Assembly: GCF_000315625.1 (NCBI RefSeq)
Contig: NW_005434671.1
Coordinates: 285,033 to 349,032 of the forward strand
Direction: 5' to 3'
Source of the DNA: Guillardia theta CCMP2712
Lineage: Eukaryota; Cryptophyceae; Pyrenomonadales; Geminigeraceae
DNA: 64,000 bases
Shown: piece by piece, positions 11,536 through 22,358 of the stretch
How positions within the stretch are numbered: position 1 is the first letter of the stretch
Layout: the number at the start of each line of letters is the position of its first letter
Notes under the pieces: model-generated
Told to the model about the DNA's origin: nothing
The model's input: the letters and a program-made list of their open reading frames with translations, nothing else
Databases searched by the model: none
Position numbers and translations under genes: made by a program

Positions 11536-13545
11536 TTACAACAAACAGCATCTGACCTGAGGGTTGCTGAGCCCGTGGTTCGTGAACGTCTTGGAAGCCG
11601 AGGATTCACCGATCTCAGTCAGCCTGTAGAGTGACAGCAAACTTCATGGATAGGAAACGCGCAAGCAAAGTCATCACCTGCCAACGAAGGGCCCATCCTC
11701 GTCCTCCGGGAACGCGAAGAAGTCGGCGATGAGTCTTGGGGCCTGTTACGAGGAGGAAGCGTCAAAAGAACGGGAGACGATTTATGCCCTGACCTGCTCC
11801 AAGGAGGAGATGTAGAAGTCTGGATCGAGAACCTACGCTCCAGTCACTTTGTTCTCCTGGCATTGCCTCCTCACACCGTGTCTCGTGCCCTTGTCACGAC
11901 TGTGTCGGCTTCTGGTATCGGTCCGAGCTGTGAGACATGTCAAAGTTGGACGGATGCACCCAAGTGAAGGACCTTGGAGACGTCCATTTCAGGATTCTTC
12001 ATCTTGTATTCTGCTGCTGTCTGTGTATATTCTGCACGAAAGACGGTTCTGTTCTGGACGTCAAGGCGACAGCCGGGATGTCGTCGAGGAAACAAAAATT
12101 ACCCCGGGGCAACGCAATAGTCCTTGAGGTAGGTCATGAGATAAGGTGGTTTCGCTCCTGATGAGAGAGGTCAGAGACTTGGAGAGGACTCAAAGGGGAC
12201 ATCGTAGGCAAGTGCTTCTGACGGAGATGGATGTTGAAAACATCAGGTAGATCAGAGTTGAGCCGTGATGCGTCCAGCAAGTATCAAAGGATCAAAGGGG
12301 AGGAGATAGGAAATATCAAGGGGAGGAAATGGGTTGAACTCATTGCGGATGGAAGCAGAACGAGTAGATGCAAAGGGTGCATGGGACCTGTGTTGATGGT
12401 CTTGGAGAGATCGAGTTGACCGTCCTCCAGTTTCACAGAGCCGATGAAGAGATCAAGATCGCTCGGCTTCTGCTGTACCAGTCACATTGCATGCCATTGA
12501 CTTTCGCTTCCAACCTCAGGGCAGCGTCTCGGTGGATTGTACTTGCGCGGACAAGGGATAGGCTTTCTGAGCATCCGGTCTGACAGTGGCAGCATGTATC
12601 AGCATCACACGATAGTTGTTCCAAGGCAGCGACACCTGGAACGACGCTCGAACCGTCAATGCGCACTTCCTTGGAGTAGTGAGAGCTCCCGGGGATCTGC
12701 TTGGACAAGCCGACGTCGCTGACGATGCTAAGCTTCGTTTCTACATTCCCAGGATTGAAGACGGCACTGAAGAACCTTCCTTGCCAAGTCAACCAACAGG
12801 TCGTACCGCAGAGGAGACCGTACCTTGCATCCGCATCATCGTCCAGAGTCTGCAAGTGCATCTGCGCCTGCATCTTGTTCCACACCTTCAACCTGAACGA
12901 CTCGACGGAGTCCGCTATCCTGCACTTGATAGGAACCTTTTCTCCATGCAGATCATTGACAAACACCGTGATGGTCTGCAGGAGATGGAGTGATTCAGCC
13001 TCCACAGTGCTTTCCCATCATATGGCTCTGAGTTTACCTCGTAAGGGGTGGGCTGTGGCCTCTGACCAGGCCAGCTCTTCTTGTTCAAGGTGAACCGATC
13101 AGTCTTGTACGGCCCGAAATCGATAGGAGAGTTCTCTTCCTGGAAGCAACATACCTCAGATAGGGTTGGGGAACAGTAACAGATCACAAGCAATTCCAGA
13201 TACAAACTTATTTTCCCGTCCTCTCCTCTCCCACCAACCAAATTTCCCAGGCCAAGTTCCCGACCACACACTGAATAACAATCTTTGACCCACCTGCTTG
13301 ACCCCGAAGCAAGGCAGGACTTCATCCACCTGCCGCTCCTTCTCCCAGGAGTCGCTGGTTCCTCTCTCGGTCTTCTCGTACTCTACGGATCCGAGCAGCC
13401 ATGACAGACTCTGAACAGGCTCATAATCCACCGCCGGTGGCCCCGGTGCATTGCGAACCATCCCAAGCGTCGTCCGGGACCCTCGTCCCCGCACATACAT
13501 TGTCTTGGACGGGCCCGCACCGATAAAGAACACAGCTCGCCTCAT
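11536..13545 (-). CDS. Unknown multi-exon protein with a ubiquitin-like segment
   Basis: I do not recognise the family. Phase-consistent exons on the minus strand are 13294-13545, 13038-13139, 12824-12975, an exon starting at 12775, then pieces near 12420-12520, 12140-12160 and 11960-12050, followed by 11794-11832, 11678-11742 and 11536-11623. The third exon (TITVFVNDLHGEKVPIKCRI...) has the strand-strand-helix feel of a ubiquitin-like or similar beta-grasp domain; this is inference. The C-terminal exons read LDPDFYISSLEQ, LIADFFAFPEDEDGPFVG, and end SNPQVRCCL. The exons between 12100 and 12800 are not fully resolved, and the start could be at 13545, 13500 or further upstream (an open frame continues to 14024 but is filled with the interspersed GGATTGTTGC motif). 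It converges on the inositol-phosphate synthase gene, 251 bp away. Confidence 0.5.
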
Positions 13546-15020
13546 CAGAGACAGGTTTGACCGTTGACCAAAATGAAACCGGCAGACAGACCACAACAAT
13601 CCGAAGAGGTGCAAAATGAGTAGAGCAACTTCGCAACGTTTGGCATTGTTGCCCGTCAAAACTAGAAAGGGTCCCCAAACTTTAGACCGCATCGTTTGGG
13701 ATTGTTGCGCTTTCGACATGCCGTGCGTCGGTTCGGAAACGGCAGGAGCAATGGAGGTCCGTCGGGGTATTTCTTGAGGTAATGCTGGAGGTAGTCCTTG
13801 GTTGCTGTCCTCCTCCTCTCGGCAATGCCGACGGGCATCTCCTCAATCACGTTACTGTTGGTCCGACGGGGCAACAATTCCAATCGTTGTGATTCATCAA
13901 ATCCTGGATTGAGCCTCCTGTAAAGCTTTTCAAGATTTACGAGGGGATTTGAAGATTGCTCCCCAGAACCGTGAACTTCCGTGTCAAGTCCGACACAACA
14001 ATCCCAGGCGTTGCTTCTTTGCAAGAAAAAGATTTCGAGAAGAAATTTGAAATTGAAGATACGCTGATGTTTGAAATTGAAGATACGCTGATGTTATACC
14101 GACATGTGCACAACAATCCCAATCGTCCTGTCTTTAACATAGATAAACTCACATCGAATCATATTGTTGCTCCTCGTTACCCTGTAATTTAAACGATTTT
14201 AATCCAAATTTTGAGAGAATTTGGCTTCTCGTAGACAAAAACATTTCGATTCGGATTGTTGCCCTTCGGTTCGTGGTATTCCAGAGCGTCTGTTCCTGGT
14301 TGAGCAGGGCAACAATACGAAACGACGGGAATCAATTCCAGCACCGCGACGATCTGGATTGTTGCTCTACTTCATTTGTATCTTGCAAGCCTGCGTCGAT
14401 TCGGATTATAAAATACCGGCGTCGATTGGGATTATAAAATACCGCGTCGATTGGGATTGTTGCCCTCGCTTCATTTGTATCCTGACGAGGTCAAGCTGAA
14501 ATCGAAACGATTCGCATTGTTGCTCTTTTGTATCTTCTAGCTTCAATATTTGTACATGAGTGGGGATGTGGTCCATTTTGTGAGGCGCCCAAATGTGATC
14601 AGACCCGCCCCGGAGTGGTCTAACGGCAGTGACAGCGTTGCCTGCACGCCTTGAGTGAGGATGGTGGAGATGTCCGATCTCCTTGGCCGCACCGTCCAGG
14701 CAGTCACTGCCCAAGTCTCCTCACTGACTCTGCCATGATCAGACGGTGCCAGTGGGGTGCAATACTGACAACAGCCCGCTGTCACGTATCGACAGTGCCA
14801 CGGTGCGTTGATTGAGCGGCTTACACGACTTGAAGAAGCGCAGCCGGGGTCCACTAAGTGAGAAACCGGGTGTTTGATCACTGATTGCGAGTCCGAGATG
14901 AATCGATCAGCCATGATTAATGCAACTGATGAACGTGTGAGGAATTGTTGTGGCGTAGGATCACTAGCGATGGATTGTATGATAGTCGAAGCGCAGTGAG
15001 GCGGCGAAAGACGACATCAC
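13546..15020. other. Intergenic region with interspersed GGATTGTTGC motif
   Basis: Between about 13639 and 14526 a short motif close to CGATTSGGATTGTTGCCCT occurs eleven times in both orientations. The remainder, about 14570-14900, is GC-richer and includes GAGTGGTCTAACGGC at about 14611, which resembles the A-box region of a tRNA-derived element, but no complete tRNA fold follows. No gene is supported other than possible 5' extension of the minus-strand gene. Confidence 0.55.
13639..14526. repeat. Interspersed motif family, 11 copies
   Basis: Copies lie near 13639, 13691, 13867 (reverse), 13991 (reverse), 14109 (reverse), 14153, 14246, 14306 (reverse), 14348, 14444 and 14503. The best-conserved core is GGATTGTTGC; flanks often add CGATT before and CCCT after, and three forward copies are followed within 20 nt by TTGTATC. 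At 14395-14460 a shorter related unit (gtcgattsggattataaaatacc) is tandemly duplicated. Spacing is often 46-57 bp or multiples, which suggests a decayed tandem array. Confidence 0.7.
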
Positions 15021-18000
15021 ATGAGCTCATTTCAGTCTCGTTCTAGCGTCGTTCCAAGTTCTTCGGCGGAAACTGACGCGAGGAAAGAAAGACGAAGTCT
15101 GACTCCATTCTGGGACACGAATGTGAGAGAAAAAGTGAAGGAGAATCAGGCGTCTACCTCTGTTGTGGGACATACAAATCAACCGGCTGCTACCTTCTCC
15201 TTCGAGAGCCGGAGGCAGAACCTGAAGCCGAACAAGAACTCTGACTTGTTTGCAGCGTCTTCGAAAGAGAAGAACGAGGAGGCCTTGAAGGGGTGGAAGC
15301 CATGGAGAAAGGCGTTGAACAAGTACAGCCATGAGGGCAAAGACAAGAAGAAGATCTCTCAGGCCTTGTCAAAGATCGCTGCTGAGACTCTGATCCAGTC
15401 AAACCCTCTGTTGGAGGCCTCGCAAGACAGTCTCACCCCCAATTATCAAGTTCGCGACCTCTCCTCGCTCTCTCTCTCTGACCTGTGCATCTTGAATGTG
15501 GCATTTCAAGCCGCCGACGTGGATAACAGTGGTGCTCTCGACATGCAGGAGTTCATCAACGCCTTCCTTCCGTTGCTGGCCGCGGGAGCCGGAGACCTTC
15601 ACCTGATGTTCATGAGGATAGACGCGGACTGCGATGGCACCATAACTTGGGAGGAGTTTCTTTCTTTCATCGTCATGCAGGATGACGGAGCGATTCAACT
15701 CGAAACTGAAAGCTCGAGGAAGCTTTTTCAATATCCGAGCATCGCAGACAATGCTCTGCAGATCGTGGGGCACAAGGAAGTGGCAGCTGGTTTCATTTGC
15801 TTCGACGAGGTTGATAAGTACTTGTCCTACAGCAGGAAAGGAGACCTGCTCGTCTGGTGGCCAGACGCCATTGATGGGGTGAAGATCCGCAGCCCGAAAG
15901 CTTACCAAACTGACTTGTCTTTCATCGTCGGGCTCATTCATGTTGCCAAATTTGGGCATTCTGATAGATTTGCCGTGTGTGCTGCAAACAAGCGCCTCCT
16001 CTTCCTCGACTTGATCCGAGACAGCTTCAAGGTTGTGGGGCAGCTCGTTCTCGACATCTCACCCCTCTCCATCTGCATGATTGCCATCAAGGGCGATACA
16101 GAAAGCTCGAATGAGAGCATGATCGCCTTCGGAGACGACTTCGGAAGCATCCATCTGTACGATGCCGACAAGCTGGTGCACATAGCCAGCCGACATGAGC
16201 TCACTGCCAACGGCTTGTCCAAGGAGATGTGGACTGCTAGGGCCGCGTACATCAGCTCATGGCAGGCGCATGACAAGACCGCCTGGGTGACCAAGTTGGA
16301 CTATCACGACGAGACGCGCATGCTGCTGTCGTCAGCGTCGGATGGGCAGCTTGTGGTCAGCGATGTCATTCGCCGAACGATCAAGCACGATGGCTTCAGA
16401 CACAGAGGGGAGGTAGCGGATTTCTTGTGGATGCCCAAGTGGCAGCTGCTGGCTTCATGTGGTATTGAGAGGTACATCAGCATCTGGCAGATTCCCATCA
16501 AAAACCCCGCGTACAAGCTAGAAGGGCACCAGGCGTCTGTTCACAAGTTGGCGTATGGAGGTGGGCAACTCATCAGCCTAGACACGAGCAAGACAATCAT
16601 CATATGGGACCTCAGAGATATGGAGCCCATCCAACGCCTGGAAGCAGCCAAAGTCCACCAGGAGTTTCCAGTGTCGAGCATCATCTTCGACGCTCGCAGG
16701 AACACGTTGCTGAGCATCTCTCGAAAGATTCTTCCATGGCACATATCAGAGCGCAAGGTTCCCAACGGGCACGCTCTGCCCATCTCCTGCTGCGTTTACA
16801 ACCCCACCTTTGAGATCCTCGTCAGCACGGACGAGGCCTCGGTAGTGCGAGTGTGGAACGTCAACACAGGAAAGGCGATCATCCGTTACGAGAACGCGCA
16901 CACCAACGCCAAGTCGGAGCCAGTCAAGATAACGGCAGCCACCTTCGACCAGACCAATCGGCGGCTCATCACAGGAGCGCATGATGGGAGCATCAAGGTG
17001 TGGAACTTCAGCACGGGCCAGCACCTGAGAGAGCTGGAGGGGTTTGGGAGCGGAGAGGTCACTTCGATCCAGAACTTCAGCATCACTCCCTACGACTACA
17101 TCGTTGCAACAGGGTGGAACCACAAGGTCTCGTTCTGGGAGGAGTCAGGGAGCAGCACGGCAGAGAGGCAGGGCAGCAAGAAGGCAGTGACGCATCACTT
17201 CGAGGGTCACGGGGAGGACATTCTGTGCATGGTCTGCCACAAGGAGGCCAACCTCATCGTCACCTCCTCCTACGACGGTGACATCATCATATGGAACCAC
17301 GAGCTCGGCATCCCCCGAGCTCACCTGGTCCTGCCCGGCATCCGCATGATGACGCAAGAGCAGAAGCCGATAGAGGCCATGGTGATCATCTGCTGCCCGA
17401 GCCAGGTGGAGCAGGAAGACTTGATTCTGCTGGTAACAGCCGGAGGAGATGGGGTCGTGAGGTTCTGGAACGTGACGGGGGCGCCTGAGCTGCTGCTGGA
17501 GTACACCATGAAGGACTCGAGGGACGCAGGTTTGTCCTCGTTGATCTCGTGCGAGAGGAGCAAGGTTATGATCCTCACTGACAACCATGGCTTCGTCTAC
17601 GTCTTCGACATCCAGGCTACCATGAAGAGCGCGGGGCAGGCGACGGACATGTCAGACATTCGGCTGTGTCGTCCAGTGCAGAGGAGCAAGTGGCGAGCGC
17701 ATCTTCAAAGCATCACGAGCGTCTGCTACGTCAACTCAAGGAGAATCGTCATCACGGGATCGCGCGACTGCACCATCTGCGTGTGGACGATCCATGGGCA
17801 CAGACTGGGGATCCTCGGTGAACCTTCAGGATGGGAGCTGACGGCCGACATGTTCCGAGACTTCAGGCTGGATGAAGCAGCCTTCGATGCCTCGCTGCCG
17901 GAGGAAGAGGAGGAGAGTGGGCAGCGGACGGAGAGTCCCAGCCCTGTCGCAGAGTCGGGCAAAGACAAAGTTCAGCCAGAGAACGACTCGTCGAGCCGGA

Positions 18001-18593
18001 TCCCCATCTTCACCCTGCAAGCTCAGATGACGGGGAAGAGGCTGGCAGTGACAGACCCAACACAGGAAGAGGGCAAGAAGACGATGGCTGACGAGTCGAA
18101 GCAGCAGGCAACTCAGAACGCTTTCTTCATGACTCAGGACTTGGATATCAGCACAATATCACGGGACGGTGAGCTCGAGGAGGACAACAAGGACACGGAG
18201 AGCATCAGCGACAGTTCGTCGTCCGAGCTCGACCTCCTCTCCTTTGCCGATGCTGGTCCTCTACGTCTGCAGGAGATGGGAGGGAAGCAGGAGGTTTCCA
18301 TCAACTACGCGCTCAAGGACGAAGTCGACTCGATCCTCCAGCGGGCCAAGGAGAAGCGAGAGAACCCGGAGAAGTACTTCGAAGCTTCCTCCCTGGAGAT
18401 CTCAGCGTACCAGAAGATGATAGTGAGCGACCTCCATGAGCTCTCCCTGCCCGCGTCTGTGTCAAAGAAGATGATGAAGGGCAAGAGGCTGGTCAAGGCA
18501 GCCTTGTCGCACGGCAAGGATCAGACGCCTTTCTCTGACGTTGACTCCGAGTTCGGATCGGAATCTGCGTTCGAGAGGGACAGAGCGCTATGA
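15021..18593 (+). CDS. Intronless EF-hand and WD40-repeat protein (1190 residues)
   Basis: A scaffold of the type found in WDR49/EFCAB8-like proteins, probably calcium-responsive and possibly ciliary; the family link is inference. Residues 1-130 are basic and disordered. An EF-hand pair follows: AADVDNSGALDMQEF (about 162-177) with all calcium ligands, and MRIDADCDGTITWEEF (about 197-213), also complete. From about 240 to 965 there are roughly a dozen WD-type blades, with motifs such as GHQASVHKLAYG, IIIWDLRD, HDGSIKVWNF, SYDGDIIIWN and SRDCTICVWTI. The last 220 residues are acidic and Ser-rich, ending in a basic helical patch. It is one uninterrupted frame, unlike almost every neighbour. Converges on the ECHDC3-like gene with 49 bp between stop codons. 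Confidence 0.9.
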   Translation: MSSFQSRSSVVPSSSAETDARKERRSLTPFWDTNVREKVKENQASTSVVGHTNQPAATFSFESRRQNLKPNKNSDLFAASSKEKNEEALKGWKPWRKALNKYSHEGKDKKKISQALSKIAAETLIQSNPLLEASQDSLTPNYQVRDLSSLSLSDLCILNVAFQAADVDNSGALDMQEFINAFLPLLAAGAGDLHLMFMRIDADCDGTITWEEFLSFIVMQDDGAIQLETESSRKLFQYPSIADNALQIVGHKEVAAGFICFDEVDKYLSYSRKGDLLVWWPDAIDGVKIRSPKAYQTDLSFIVGLIHVAKFGHSDRFAVCAANKRLLFLDLIRDSFKVVGQLVLDISPLSICMIAIKGDTESSNESMIAFGDDFGSIHLYDADKLVHIASRHELTANGLSKEMWTARAAYISSWQAHDKTAWVTKLDYHDETRMLLSSASDGQLVVSDVIRRTIKHDGFRHRGEVADFLWMPKWQLLASCGIERYISIWQIPIKNPAYKLEGHQASVHKLAYGGGQLISLDTSKTIIIWDLRDMEPIQRLEAAKVHQEFPVSSIIFDARRNTLLSISRKILPWHISERKVPNGHALPISCCVYNPTFEILVSTDEASVVRVWNVNTGKAIIRYENAHTNAKSEPVKITAATFDQTNRRLITGAHDGSIKVWNFSTGQHLRELEGFGSGEVTSIQNFSITPYDYIVATGWNHKVSFWEESGSSTAERQGSKKAVTHHFEGHGEDILCMVCHKEANLIVTSSYDGDIIIWNHELGIPRAHLVLPGIRMMTQEQKPIEAMVIICCPSQVEQEDLILLVTAGGDGVVRFWNVTGAPELLLEYTMKDSRDAGLSSLISCERSKVMILTDNHGFVYVFDIQATMKSAGQATDMSDIRLCRPVQRSKWRAHLQSITSVCYVNSRRIVITGSRDCTICVWTIHGHRLGILGEPSGWELTADMFRDFRLDEAAFDASLPEEEEESGQRTESPSPVAESGKDKVQPENDSSSRIPIFTLQAQMTGKRLAVTDPTQEEGKKTMADESKQQATQNAFFMTQDLDISTISRDGELEEDNKDTESISDSSSSELDLLSFADAGPLRLQEMGGKQEVSINYALKDEVDSILQRAKEKRENPEKYFEASSLEISAYQKMIVSDLHELSLPASVSKKMMKGKRLVKAALSHGKDQTPFSDVDSEFGSESAFERDRAL

Positions 18594-18642
18594 GCAATGC
18601 ATGCCATGCTAGACGAGATTTCTGCTCTGATGACTTTTAACT

Positions 18643-19747
18643 TTATGTTTTCCAAACTGGTTTTCTCTTTTCAATGAAAGCTCCGATTCCTTCTTCGGCG
18701 TCCGCTATCTTCATGTTGTTGACCATCACGCCCTGTGAGCAAGCAATCAGCCTGTCGTCTCTTCTCGACATTCATTCCGCAAGTTTTACCTTGCCGTACT
18801 CATATGCTGCCACAAGGTCTTCCATACTTGCTTGCTTGTAGAACGCTGCCTTGCCGATGGAGATGGTCTCGGAAGGAGCCTGAACATGGGCGTCAAGTGA
18901 CGGGAAGACAGCCCTGGACATGTACCGCAGCGATCTTCATCGCCAGACTTTCTGTCGTCGCTTGCAGGGCATGCGGGGTGGTCACTTGGTTCACTAGACC
19001 GTAAGACAACGCCTGATGTCCTCCATTATTCTCGGCCCCTCCCTCATCACGCGCACCTGCTCTGCCGTGAGCATGTCGCCGGTGAGCAGCATCGACATGG
19101 CATGCTTGGCGTGCATAGAGCGCGCGATGGCAACTCCTGGAGTTGTGCAGAAGAGCCCAATCTTGACACCCGGGGTTGAAAATGTTGCTTCCTCGGACGC
19201 AACCGCCAGGTCACACGCTGCAACCAGCTAGGCGAGAGATGAGAGGACAACCGCTGCATGCAGAAGAGGACATACCTGACAGCCACCCGCTGTTGCTAGT
19301 CCGCTGACCTCGGCGATCACAGGATACCTCACCTTGCGTATCTGCATGTTGCGTCAAGAGAAAACTCGACTACGGATTCCAAGGTGCTGGTCGTACCGCT
19401 AACATGAGGTCCGAGCATGCTGCAAAGACTTTCTCTGTGCTCCCGACAGTCTTCTGCAGCATGGAGAGCTCTTTGAGGTCATGCCCGCTGCTGAAGACCT
19501 TCCCCGCGTGCCGCAGGACCGCTACCTTCACGCTGCGGTCCTCTTCGAAGGACTGGATCTTGTCTCGGAGCTCCGTCATGAGGCTGAAGGAGAGGGCGTT
19601 CCTCTTGCTGTTGTCGTTGAGGGTGAGGAAGGCAACTCCTTCCTTCACCTCGCTCAGGATCTTCTCCTCCCCAGTGCTCATCCTCCTCCTCCCCAGCTCC
19701 CTGGCTACTCTCCCGAACCCCTGTCGAGCCAGCATTGCGAGATTCAT
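18643..19747 (-). CDS. Enoyl-CoA hydratase/isomerase family, ECHDC3-like, mitochondrial
   Basis: Crotonase-fold protein; ECHDC3 relatives are mitochondrial and linked to fatty-acid metabolism. Exons (minus): 19397-19747, 19276-19341, 19057-19227, 18926-19012, 18790-18879 and 18643-18732, giving 284 residues. The N-terminus [18 protein letters not shown] is a basic amphipathic presequence that fits mitochondrial import. The crotonase core shows [22 protein letters not shown] (oxyanion-hole loop), [15 protein letters not shown] (second oxyanion loop), [28 protein letters not shown] and YGLVNQV. As in ECHDC3, the usual catalytic Glu positions are not obvious, so the reaction is uncertain. The open frame extends upstream to 20014 but that part is low-complexity GA-rich sequence, so the ATG at 19747 was chosen. 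Confidence 0.92.
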
Positions 19748-20100
19748 CCACAGGGTGGGGGTACTCAGAGAGGAATGGAGGGGTACTTGTGTCGAATGAG
19801 GGGTTGGGGTCTTTTTGGTAAAAAGGGGAGGTAGGGGTGGGGCAAGTGGAGGAGGAGTGAGGAGGCCGCCTTGCTGTCCTCGTCCTCCTCGCTCCCCGCC
19901 GCCACCCCCCTCCCTCCTCCTCCTTCTCCTCCTCCTCTCTCCCCTGCTCCGCCCCTTCCTCTCTCTCTCCTCCTCCTCTCCTCCCTCCTTACACTTGGCC
20001 CCTCTGAGATCCACTGGCCTCCTCGAGCCTTGCTCGGTTCAGTCCGTGCGTCCACGGGCTGACCCAAGGACGGTCTCCTCCGCTGCTGTGCTAGCGCACC
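19748..20100. other. Shared upstream region of two divergent genes
   Basis: 353 bp between the divergent ECHDC3-like and thioredoxin-fold genes. It is mostly a polypyrimidine tract on the top strand (about 19840-19995, CTCCTC runs). No gene is supported; promoters for both genes presumably lie here. Confidence 0.5.
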
Positions 20101-22226
20101 ATGTCAAGCGCGGGCCACTCGCGCCGAAAGGCAGGGAATCCGAACAATGCGCCTGATGTCGTCCAAGAGAAGCAGAAGCTGAAGGCTGAGAAGAAGGATC
20201 AGAAGAAACGGTGTGACTCGTTAGCAAGAGGGGGAGGGTAGATGTGACTGACTTGAGTCTGCAGAGACGAGCGTATCAAGCAGCTCTCGTGGAAGTATGG
20301 TCTCTCCACGGCTGGAGTTGTCATCACCATCGCATGCATCTATTCCTTGGTCACCATCTCCCGCTCCAGCGTCCGCACAATAGAACTGAACAACGCGGAT
20401 CTGCTGAAGGAGGTAGGAGGTCCGAGCGCGGTGGTGGAGGAGTGAAAGAATGTTCTCCAGGTCTTCTTCGGGGGAGATCCATGGATGGTCCATTGCGCCA
20501 ACGAGAACACCACAGGGTTGTCCGCCGGCTTCCTGGGGGCGGCCAAGAGGCTGTCGGTGACGTCGTCGATCAAGTTTGGAGCCATTGATTGCGGTGGGAA
20601 GCTTCCTTCCAACAAGACCTTCTATGAGCGCTTCAAGCTCCCTCTCTACGACTTCAACAAGAACAGGCCTCTCGGCTTCTTGTTCGCCAACGGAGATTCG
20701 CCACTGCAGGTGACGAAACGAGACCTCCCAGTGTGCGAGTGACCTTTCGCATTTCAGATCCCCGATGACCTTTATAGTGAGCCCAAGAAGCTGTCGAACT
20801 GGGCAGAGAAGAACAGGTTCCTTCTCCTCCTATCCTCCTCCTCCCAACCCCCACGCCAAATTCTTCCGGGCCCGCAGATCGAGCTCGCTTCTACTTGCCG
20901 GCGATGATGTCCCATATATGTGTTAGACTCTTACCACCTCGTGTGGAGGGAAGATAAATTTCTGGGCTGAGCCGTGCAAGTGTCGTCGTGCTCGATCGAG
21001 GTGCATGCGAGAAGCTCGTGCAGAGCTGGAGAGGATCGGGGAGCAGTTCCATTCTTACTGAGGGGATGCGATTGCTCTCCGAGACTTTGTTGGTCAGACT
21101 TGGCATTGATGCTCCGAATTATGTGTTAGACTTCCGAATCACTTGTGTTGAGACTTTCTTATCGGCTGAGCCATCTGACCAACAGAATCTCTCTCCCCCT
21201 CCCCCTCCTCCCCTCTCCTCCTGATGTCATGTTTTCCCTTGACCTTGTCTTCACCCAGCAAGCCGAGTGTCAAGGAGGTGGCGTGGGATCGAACCTTCCA
21301 GAAGTTTTGTATCCTTCGGGACGCCTGTGTAATGCTGCACACCAAGGGGAAGTACAAGGCGCCTGCATGGCTGGTTAAGGTGATGACTCGCCATCGCGCC
21401 ACCAAGTTCGTCAGTATCAATCGCAAGATGCACAAAACTTCCTTCGATGGTCAGGTCGGGCTTAGTTGCCGCGTCATGTCTCAAGAAGCTGAGCTCGTGG
21501 ACAGGTGCGCTTGTCACGGGCCGAGGACAAGCCTCGTCTTGCTATCATGCAGCGGTCCAAGGATGGGGAAGACTTCAAGTACCGGGTGACGCAGTACCGA
21601 GGAGAGTGGAACGAGAAGGATGTGGAGAAGTTTGTCCATGATCTGGTTGTGAAGGGAGCAAGCCACAAGGACACGGTACTTTGACCTCCTTCTTCCTCTT
21701 CACAGCCTAGGATGACACGAGCTTGCTGTTGTAGGTACCCTTGGAAGGGAAGCCTTGGTTCGACGCTCCTCCTAAGGGTCAGAAGGGCAAGGCGAACGCA
21801 AGACAGGGAGGACAAGCCAACGAGCGGGTGAGTCTAACTCTCCCTCTCCTCCTCCTTACCTCAGCATGTGATCTGTCTGGCTTCCCCTTTGCCCTCGTCG
21901 CGTCTGAATGACTTGATTCACAGCGTCAGCGAGTTCGCCGCGAGCAGGCTAGCAGGGAGGAGAGCGAGCAAACAAGAGTAGGATCATAGTCAAGATTGTT
22001 CTCGTCCTCACAGTGTCGCAGAGCTCCCGCACTAGCAGTGCCAACCCAGAGGACAAGGACGCGGAGGATGAGGAGAGGAGGATGGAAGCTGTAAAGAGGG
22101 CAGAGCAGCAGGTAGGATGAAAGAGGTCCTTGTAAGGTTTTGCTGACATGCTTTGAGCAGTTGTCGGAGGAGGATGAGTTTGTTGTGAGCGACATCGAGG
22201 ACGAAGAGGACAGCGGCATCGTTTGA
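20101..22226 (+). CDS. Single-pass membrane protein with thioredoxin-like domain
   Basis: Exons 20101-20210, 20265-20412, 20461-20709, 20758-20816, 21259-21454, 21505-21675, 21735-21827, 21924-21977, 22022-22111 and 22161-22226 give 411 residues. A charged N-terminus (about 40 residues) precedes one membrane helix (STAGVVITIACIYSLVTI, about residues 50-68), suggesting a type II or signal-anchor protein. After it comes a thioredoxin-like region (VFFGGDPWMVHCANEN, FGAIDCGGKLPSNKTF, PLGFLFANGD) lacking a CxxC pair, so redox activity is doubtful. A second module (about 195-310) is unassigned. The C-terminus is basic, then acidic (EEDEFVVSDIEDEED). Similar layouts occur in ER-membrane J-protein/thioredoxin families; that link is a guess. 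The fourth intron (442 nt) is unusually long for this gene. Confidence 0.75.
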
Positions 22227-22358
22227 TCCTTGTGATGATCATGAGCAACATGTTCCGAGACAGTTGAGGGATCCCGAGGGGAAGAAATATTTTGAAATGT
22301 CCAACCTTGTCCTCCCTGCTTGCTTTCGAGTATTATTTCACTTGTCACAAACTTCTGC

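Noticed and set aside
14605-14640. Possible tRNA gene or tRNA-derived element (GAGTGGTCTAACGGC)
   Set aside because: Resembles an A box, but no B box or cloverleaf follows at the right distance.
19815-20156. Pro/Ser-rich open frames between the divergent genes
   Set aside because: Translations of a polypyrimidine tract with no continuation; the ATG at 19747 gives a normal mitochondrial presequence without them.
20817-21258. Separate gene inside the long intron of the thioredoxin-fold gene
   Set aside because: Short antisense frames only; exons on both sides join in phase.
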